In this document: piece by piece, positions 28,847-34,886 of the stretch
Numbering within the stretch: the stretch's first letter is position 1
Layout: the number at the start of each line of letters is the position of its first letter
NCBI GenBank assembly: GCA_036784855.1
Contig: JAZDSV010000090.1
Location: 1-34,886, forward strand
DNA from: Aphelidium insulamus
Lineage: Eukaryota; Aphelidiomycota; Aphelidea; Aphelidiaceae
Length of the DNA stretch: 34,886 bases
Direction of reading: 5' to 3'
The notes under the pieces: model-generated
What the model saw: only the letters and a program-made list of their open reading frames with translations
Databases searched by the model: none
What the model was told of the DNA's origin: nothing
Made by a program: the position numbers and the translations under genes

Positions 28847-31800
28847 TCAGTCCGGAATGTCAACATGACTATTGGGCAAGTTGGCTGAACTGGCGTACAC
28901 CGATCCTCTAATCGATAGTGATACATATGTGAAGATGCACCTGTTTCGAGTAACCAAATACCTACGTTTATTGACAGAGCTTACTGCAAAGTGCGTGGTC
29001 GCGGGTCGAGTCCTGAGCGGCAGGGCGGGCGCATTGAACTTGTCCATTCGCTCCGCCTGAGCCGGCTCAACTCCTACGCAGTGCATGTGATACCACGTCT
29101 CGCAGCTGTCACAGCATATCATTGGCACGCTGCTGTCCAAGTGTCGCTGGCGGCACACGCACTGTCCATTCGGGCCACGGGGTCGTGGGGCCAGTGTTCG
29201 CATGCGAAACTGAAGCGCAGCCATTAGCGCGCCCATGTCCAGGTCGAGCCCGTCGTGCTGCCGAAGCAGATGACGGCCATATTCCAGCGTCAGATCAGGA
29301 CTGGCAGCCGCTGCATTAACCTCGGCGATCCAGGTGTGCACGGTGGTGCACATGCGCTGAAGCATAGCGGAGTATTTGTGCAGCAGGCGATGCTTTCCCA
29401 TCAAGCTATTCAGCTTCAGTACATCGGCCCACTTGACTTCTTTGGTAGCGTGCCCTGGCTCATCGTTGATGGATGTCGAGTACATGCCGCACACTCCCAA
29501 TGCGGTCCCAGACGTTCCACTTGTTCGGCACAGAGTCCAACGCATTGTTGGTGGTACCCTGTGAAGGAATTAGAAGATGTTCAAGATCGAAAAGGTCTCA
29601 CGTACAAATGTTACAAGCGTCACAAGCAATCATGTCGGCCGCAAACCCGTCGTCGTCCAAGTGCCAAAACAACAACAAGGAGCCATGGACTCGCCGTTGC
29701 CGCGCTGTTCAAACAGTGACCACCTGTTGCCGACAATTCGCGCGCAGCATTGAGATCATGCATTCCAGAGCAGGTGCAGTCCACGTCATGAAACACCGCT
29801 CGCGCTTGATCCAGAATCGATTTAGCTTCAGTCTTGGCGGCCAGGAGCTCGGCGCTCCCCGGAACTGCCATGTTCAGTTTCGCCAGTTCGACCGATGACC
29901 GCGCACGCTTGTTCGTAAGTGAGCGCTTTACCCCTGTTGCTCAAATCGTCGGCTGGTAGTTCGGCGGACAGTGATTCGAGAAAGGCAGCGCACTGGGTGC
30001 CAGTCGGAGAAGCGGCCGTCTCCAGCGATGTCACGGGGCGTGTGTACTTTGCATCGAGTAGTCGCAACGGTTGCTGCTACGTCCAGCAGCGCCTTAAATC
30101 CTGAATGAGACGCGGGGCAGTCTGAGCAGAAAGAAATCGGTCGCGCTCTGCAATCCATTCCGTGCAGTTGCGCACCAGATTGTCGAGCACGCGCATCTGA
30201 TCATCCGTCTCGGTGGTGAGTCCCAGCGCCTGGCCACGCTCGCGAATGTCCACGCCATGTCGTCGTATTTGGCGCCGTGCAGCACTGCACATTTGGCCTC
30301 TGCAGTCCATCTCATTTTCTGAATACGCAAGGCCAACTCTGCCACGGTGTGTGGAGTCGAGGTAGAGTGCCGCTGCCGACGATGCACTTCCATGGCGTCA
30401 TCCAGGACAAGGTCGTTGCTGCGCAAGACATTTGGCATTGCTGTATGACATCTTGCATTCTGTCGCGGATATTCCGTAGAATATCCGCATCTTCTCCGGC
30501 AGCGCACAAAGAATGTCCAGTGGCCAGCAGTTTCTCAGCGACACTCAATGCATCTCCTTGTGGCCGACATGCACTACCTCCCGACGATGGGCGACAGAGA
30601 TTTTCTCTCCACCTGCGACTGCAAGCGTCGCGCAGACAGACGCCAGTGTTAAGTTTGGCGCAGATGTTCAGCCATCGCCTCCACCTCCGGCAGACTGGCC
30701 AGGCCGCATTTGCGAGCTTCAGTCAGCAGGCGTTTCATCGCGGCTTCGTCTTTAATGGGTGCCTTCATCAACGTATTTGCTGATTCAATTAGCTTCTGCG
30801 GGACATCTGAGCGCTCCTTCAGCTCGCAGTATAAACGCACAAGCAGCTGATCGTAGAGAATGCAGTGCAGCTTGGCAAATTTTTGGTAACAGGTTGACGC
30901 AGTCGATCCCATACGGACACAGCCAGTCGGGCGATGCGCAAAGTTCACGGCTACCGCAAAGTTGAAGCCCTGTTGAAGCCGGCGCGGTAAGCGATCTGGA
31001 AACGTCACCGCCGGAATTGCCCCAGCGTTGATGAATGAGTAGCTGACGCGCACAACCTTCGATCGGCCAGCTTTTTTGGATTCATAGTGGTCGTGATGTG
31101 AAATAGCAGGTCGGGCTGGGGCGGCAAACAAGTCTGCGCACCTCGTCCCGCATCACCTGCTCAAATTTCTCCGCATCGCTAATCCAGGCACACCGTACCA
31201 AGTCTTTGTATCGCCCCTGCTTAACATTATATGTTAATCTAGAAGTACTTACATGTGCAACATACCAGTGAAGGTAATTGATCGAGTGCTGCAAAGTGAT
31301 CTTCAGTGTGCCAGCTAAGAACGTGGAGAAGCACACGCCCACATACAACCAGGGCACCATCTGCCGTCAATGTTGTCTACTAGTGACAGCCACGAGTCTT
31401 CTGCTGTAGCGATGTTGTTTCAAATTCTAAGGTGACTCTGGACATGGAGTCTTTAGGTCGAGTCTTCAACGTTGGAAACCCACTTGGAGGTGAAATACAC
31501 TGCGCACAGAATTTGCCGCGGAACCTCACCTTCCGTGGATGGACGAGTGCAGGCTCGGCTGCCTTTCGACCTCGACTTCCAGTCGTGGCGGATCCTCGGC
31601 CAGGCCTCCAAAATTCCTTTTCCAGAACCGCCGCCTCATCAACGTTGTCATTGGCATCTACGTTCGGCTCCTTCACGCACCACTATGGCAAATCCTCGAT
31701 AGGCTGGATGGCGGCCACGCGGTCCTTCTTGATACGATCAGCGAATTGTTGAAACTGGTGCAGCGAGTACCTCGCGGCCCTCATCAAAAACCGAAATCAT

Positions 31801-33050
31801 CTCCGCCACCCAAACATGCCGCACAAAACCATTCAGAATCCGGGACTTGCAGCAGCGGTGGGAACCAGACAGTCCATGTGATATGCAGACGTTGCACCCG
31901 TCGCAGAGCAATATCCGCTCGGGAAAGTCTTCTTGTGGCAGCAGTGCGCGCCCTGTTCCCCCTTTTCATAGTTTTCCGGCTGCTTTAGTGGTTGCGCCCG
32001 TTTGGCCGACGGGAACGCCGCAGTGGACATGTCGCTAAACTTCTTTCATCCAGGCTTGGAGTCAGTGCGAGCTTTTTTCGGCGGTGTGGCTGGTCATAGA
32101 TTGATCGTAAACCAGTTGCGCGGCGCTCCGAGTCACTTTTGTCGCCAGGTTTTCTGCGCAAAGGATCTCCGAGTGCCCCGGTTTTGCCACTCGGCGTCGG
32201 CTTGCTGTGCCAAGTTTAAAGTGTCTCTGTTCATTGCCACTAACTTCTTTGCCGTTACAGCCCAGGCGGCTTTATATCGCCATTGGAGCAGGTTTTGAAC
32301 ATATTCATCGACCGGCTACAAACATACTGCACATAGCGCTGCCGTGTAACGTTCCTGGTATCGATGCTCTTTAGTCGCCATAATCAAGAGCGCGCGAACA
32401 CACTCGGCTTCGGCCTCGTCCACCGGATGCACAAGCAGGTCATGACCGCCGCAAACAATATTGACGACGGCGGCAAGACTGGCGCACCTTTCGCCAGCCG
32501 CCGTAGCTGACCGGTGACGACGCGATACACCTTGTAGAATCGAGATACCGGCCGCACACCACAGGAATCCTAGACAGCGGCCGCCCAAGCTGCTGGTGAA
32601 ACTTTAGCATACCGTCCGAAGACGTTCCGCCTGCCTGCCTGCGTGCTGCCCTCCATGTTGTTCAGCTTTTGCTTCCTGGTCTCGAAGCGGAATGTCTGCA
32701 GTGCGCGCGCACAGCGGTTAGTCGGGCGGGCGCCTTCCACACCACGATCATTGGACCCACCTGCTGATCGGAGGCCCGGACGTGGGTTCCACGTCGACGG
32801 CGGAATGATCTTGCAGATGCTCGTACTGCTCCGCCTCTGTGCCCGTATCTTTTTTACTTATATCTCAGCGGTTGCCCAAGCTCCTCGGCAGTGGGACGGT
32901 ATGCGGGGGCAGGTGGCAGTCCCAGCGCCGAATCGGGAATCTGGGCGGCGCTATGTCACCGGAGCGACTTCAGTGATGCGATGTCGATGACGGGCGAAGG
33001 CGGGGCTGTTGTGGCGACGGCATGGCGAGTCCGCACTTGCATTGCGTGGC
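28847..33050 (-). CDS. KDM5-type histone H3K4 demethylase, frame-broken
   Basis: Reading leftward, the KDM5 domain order appears. JmjN: PTAEELGQPLRYI, a KII segment and NPRPG (32.9-32.75 kb), followed by FRFETRKQKLNNME. ARID remnant: IPVVCGR, YGGWRKV (32.6-32.4). PHD1: LLCDGC, YHMDCLVPPLLQVPDSEWFC (31.97-31.83), then KEFWR. JmjC: VPWLYVGVCFSTF, then WHTEDHF with the iron-binding H-x-E, then SINYLHW joined across a 49-base intron to GDTKTWYGVPG. QQGFNFAVAVNF ends JmjC near 30.95. Helical PLU-1-like sequence follows (30.9-29.5), and a C-terminal PHD, CVCRQ...CCDSCETWYHMHCVGV, lies near 29.15. I did not see the C5HC2 zinc finger. More than ten frame changes occur, yet catalytic motifs survive. 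It is either a young pseudogene or the sequence carries uncorrected indels. Confidence 0.85.
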
Positions 33051-33332
33051 GGATACGCGCTTCATTCTTTTTGTTATGGCAGATTGTCGCTGATCGCAGA
33101 TCTGCGACTTCTGCAACGTGATTAGAAGTGTGATTTGCGTGGTGCAATGGGACACCAGGCACAACACACAGCCGCTACAGCACCCATGATTAGCCAGGTC
33201 TATATCGGTGCCGCCGTGACTGGCTAGCTGGCAGCTGTGTGATGCGCCCTGGCACTCAATGTTACAAAGTGCGCTAATTGACTGGATTGCAGAGCGTGGC
33301 GCAGCAAAGGACTCCGACTGGTCGGATAGCGC

Positions 33333-33368
33333 AGGTCAAGGTCCAGGTTAGGTCAGGAAGGTATAAAT
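33333..33368 (+). promoter_or_regulatory. AGGTCA array with TATA box
   Basis: CAGGTCAAGGTCCAGGTTAGG then TCAGG (33333-33355) contains two to three AGGTCA-like half-sites, followed by TATAAAT at 33362-33368. The layout resembles the Fz2 promoter, with the half-sites in the opposite orientation. Confidence 0.5.
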
Positions 33369-33729
33369 GGGGCGGAAAAATCCTTCGCCGCCCTTCACCA
33401 ACAATAATTGCGATGATGACCGTGGACTGTGTAGTGCCAGCTCTGCAGTCAGTCGTGCGGGTGGCTGTATGACGCGGTCAATTGTGGCACGATGCACTGA
33501 CACACCACACCACTTCAAGGAGGTGCAATGTGAATCAGCTGAGCAATTTTGTTTCTACACTTTATATATAGTTATGGAATTACAGCATGCGCGCATTTCG
33601 CTGTCGAGGGTGCGTACGCAATGCGTATATCTGCGTGCTGATTTGATGGACATGATGACACATTCGCGCCGGACTTCCGGGAATGACGGTTGCAACCTAA
33701 GAAGTCCTGATCTGCTTTATTTATGGTGA
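33367..33729 (+). CDS. Possible 120-residue ORF, unknown
   Basis: An open frame overlaps the downstream edge of a TATA box, so its first ATG at 33367 cannot be the true start if that TATA is used; an internal start near 33471 or 33573 is possible. The text (EQFCFYTLYIVMELQHARISL) has no family resemblance that I know. A real transcript is likely because of the promoter, but this frame is weakly supported. Confidence 0.2.
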   Translation: MGRKNPSPPFTNNNCDDDRGLCSASSAVSRAGGCMTRSIVARCTDTPHHFKEVQCESAEQFCFYTLYIVMELQHARISLSRVRTQCVYLRADLMDMMTHSRRTSGNDGCNLRSPDLLYLW

Positions 33730-33862
33730 ACTTCCAGCATTGATATTGAAGTTGGCAACACGCAACGAGAAATGATTATTACAAGCAATCTGTCAACTCT
33801 CTGAATGCACAGCAAAGACAAATGCAATACCATGTAAACATCCTTTTCGTCCTACAGGCAAC

Positions 33863-34582
33863 ATGTTCATATTTTACAGCGATGCCAGATACTTAACCGC
33901 CACTCGGCACAGTACATTGAGAATGGATCTGATTCTGAATATCATCATTGTTCAACATATTGGTGACTACCGCCGTTGCATTTGCCGGCATCCGTGGCCG
34001 CAGAGTACATACGCGTCACCTTTATCAATACCTTGCAGCACACCGACGCACCACATGCATAGACTGGACAAGCTGGTCAGTGCGGCGCTGCAACCGTGCC
34101 GCACCTGCCGCAGCACGCCTGGTCCTTCTCCCATTTCGTCTGGCCGCACGGCGTCAAGAACCAGACGGTCAATCATGAGGGAGCAGATGATTGTGGTGGC
34201 GTCCGCAAACACGGTACAGATCGACGGCGCGCCATTCTATGTCTCGTGTGGCTGGACTCTGTGAATGTAGGTGGAGTGGTGCCTGGGTGGTGTACACGCA
34301 CATGAAGCGCCCACGGAGCTGCCCACCTACTACGACTACCACTTTTTCCGCAGCAACGGTTCATCTGGGAGGTGTGTACTCTGTGTGCGCATGATGATAC
34401 ACCTCAATGAACCTGCGAAGGACGCGTCGAATGGCGGCAGCGGGATTGTGCGCATCAAGAAGGGCCTGCGGATAGGCTATGGGAGAATCTGATGCTGTCA
34501 TGGTGTCGGGCGAGCTTGCGGTGGGCGAGGAGACGGCGGTGCCGTGGCCTGTGCGCAGCAACGAGGACATTCCATGGCGAAA
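33863..34582 (+). CDS. Fragmented protein-like region, unknown
   Basis: Protein-like stretches occur in changing frames: HAWSFSHFVWPHGVKNQTVN (~34112), ANTVQIDGAPFYVSCGW (~34207), ELPTYYDYHFFRSNGSSGR (~34320), GIVRIKKGLRIGYG (~34445) and ESDAVMVSGELAVGEE (~34488). Donor-like GTAGGTGG near 34267 and GTGTGTAC near 34372 could mark introns. I recognise no family. Codon and motif quality suggest a real gene that, like others near this end, changes frame through introns, indels or both. Confidence 0.3.
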
Positions 34583-34886
34583 CGACTGCGGATGACCAGA
34601 GTCTTAATGACAATATTCGGTGAGATACAATCTGCAGCTAAACGGCAGAACACCACTTACCAGTACATGTACAGGACACGATGAAGTGTACTGAGTCTTC
34701 CCGCCGAGACCAATGATGAGCACAAGGCTCACAAGCAGTGCGCTGGTGGACAACCTGAAGCCTGCACAAACGTTGTGCGCACTTGAGACATCCCGACGTC
34801 GACATTGCTGTTAATATATACATACGCAAGAAGAACCGTTTTTTTTTTTTTGACCGAAGAGGCGGTGCTGATGCATTGTCCTGGAA
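34583..34886. other. Window end with a T13 run
   Basis: There is no recognisable gene. A run of 13 T lies at 34839-34851, too little context to call it the tail of a minus-strand retroposed element. Confidence 0.4.

Noticed and set aside
34839-34851. T13 run as the tail of a minus-strand retroposed element
   Set aside because: No LINE or SINE-like sequence or target duplication is visible next to it before the window ends.

Overview
The window is eukaryotic. Its genes have spliceosomal introns of roughly 28-112 bases, with TATA boxes close upstream of several of them. The recognisable host genes are ARPC2, ORC4, DPP3, MARCHF5, MRS2, an ATP synthase d subunit, NOB1, KDM5 and a TatD-type hydrolase. 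This mix suggests an opisthokont, probably an animal or a close unicellular relative, with a compact short-intron genome. I cannot name a species.

Layout from left to right: ARPC2 (+) and ORC4 (-); an unrecognised duplicated gene 'B' (-); dipeptidyl peptidase III (-); a Fanzor-type RNA-guided nuclease, Fz1 (-); an unrecognised duplicated nuclear-type gene 'A' (-); a small secreted protein (-); a TatD-like hydrolase (-); a 1.09-kb non-autonomous DNA transposon with inverted repeats; MARCHF5 (+); a 63-residue gene (+); MRS2 (-); ATP synthase d (-); an unresolved gene (+); an L11-like gene (+). On the right come second copies of B and A (+), a second Fanzor, Fz2 (+), a NOB1 5' portion (+), KDM5 (-), and weakly supported sequence to the end.

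The most striking structure is the repeated set B, A and Fanzor. The left copies all read leftward and the right copies all read rightward, so they face outward from a central block of ordinary genes. In both places gene A lies directly upstream of a Fanzor in the same orientation, and the Fanzor ends at or next to the start of a host gene (DPP3 on the left, NOB1 on the right). Fz2 has a TATA promoter with a dense TGACCTT array and a leader built of tandemly repeated exon-intron units. Gene A encodes a protein with a possible SUMO-interacting motif, a repeated motif in its tail and a strong nuclear localisation signal. Whether A and B travel with the Fanzors or merely lie in the same duplicated segment cannot be settled from one window.

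The central block (16.4-21.8 kb) is enriched in mitochondrial genes: MARCHF5, MRS2, ATP synthase d and an L11-like protein. Those I could splice fully are intact. Toward both ends the conserved genes are clearly recognisable but change frame repeatedly. This could be real decay of a redundant copy or uncorrected indels near contig ends, and the frames there should be treated as approximate.
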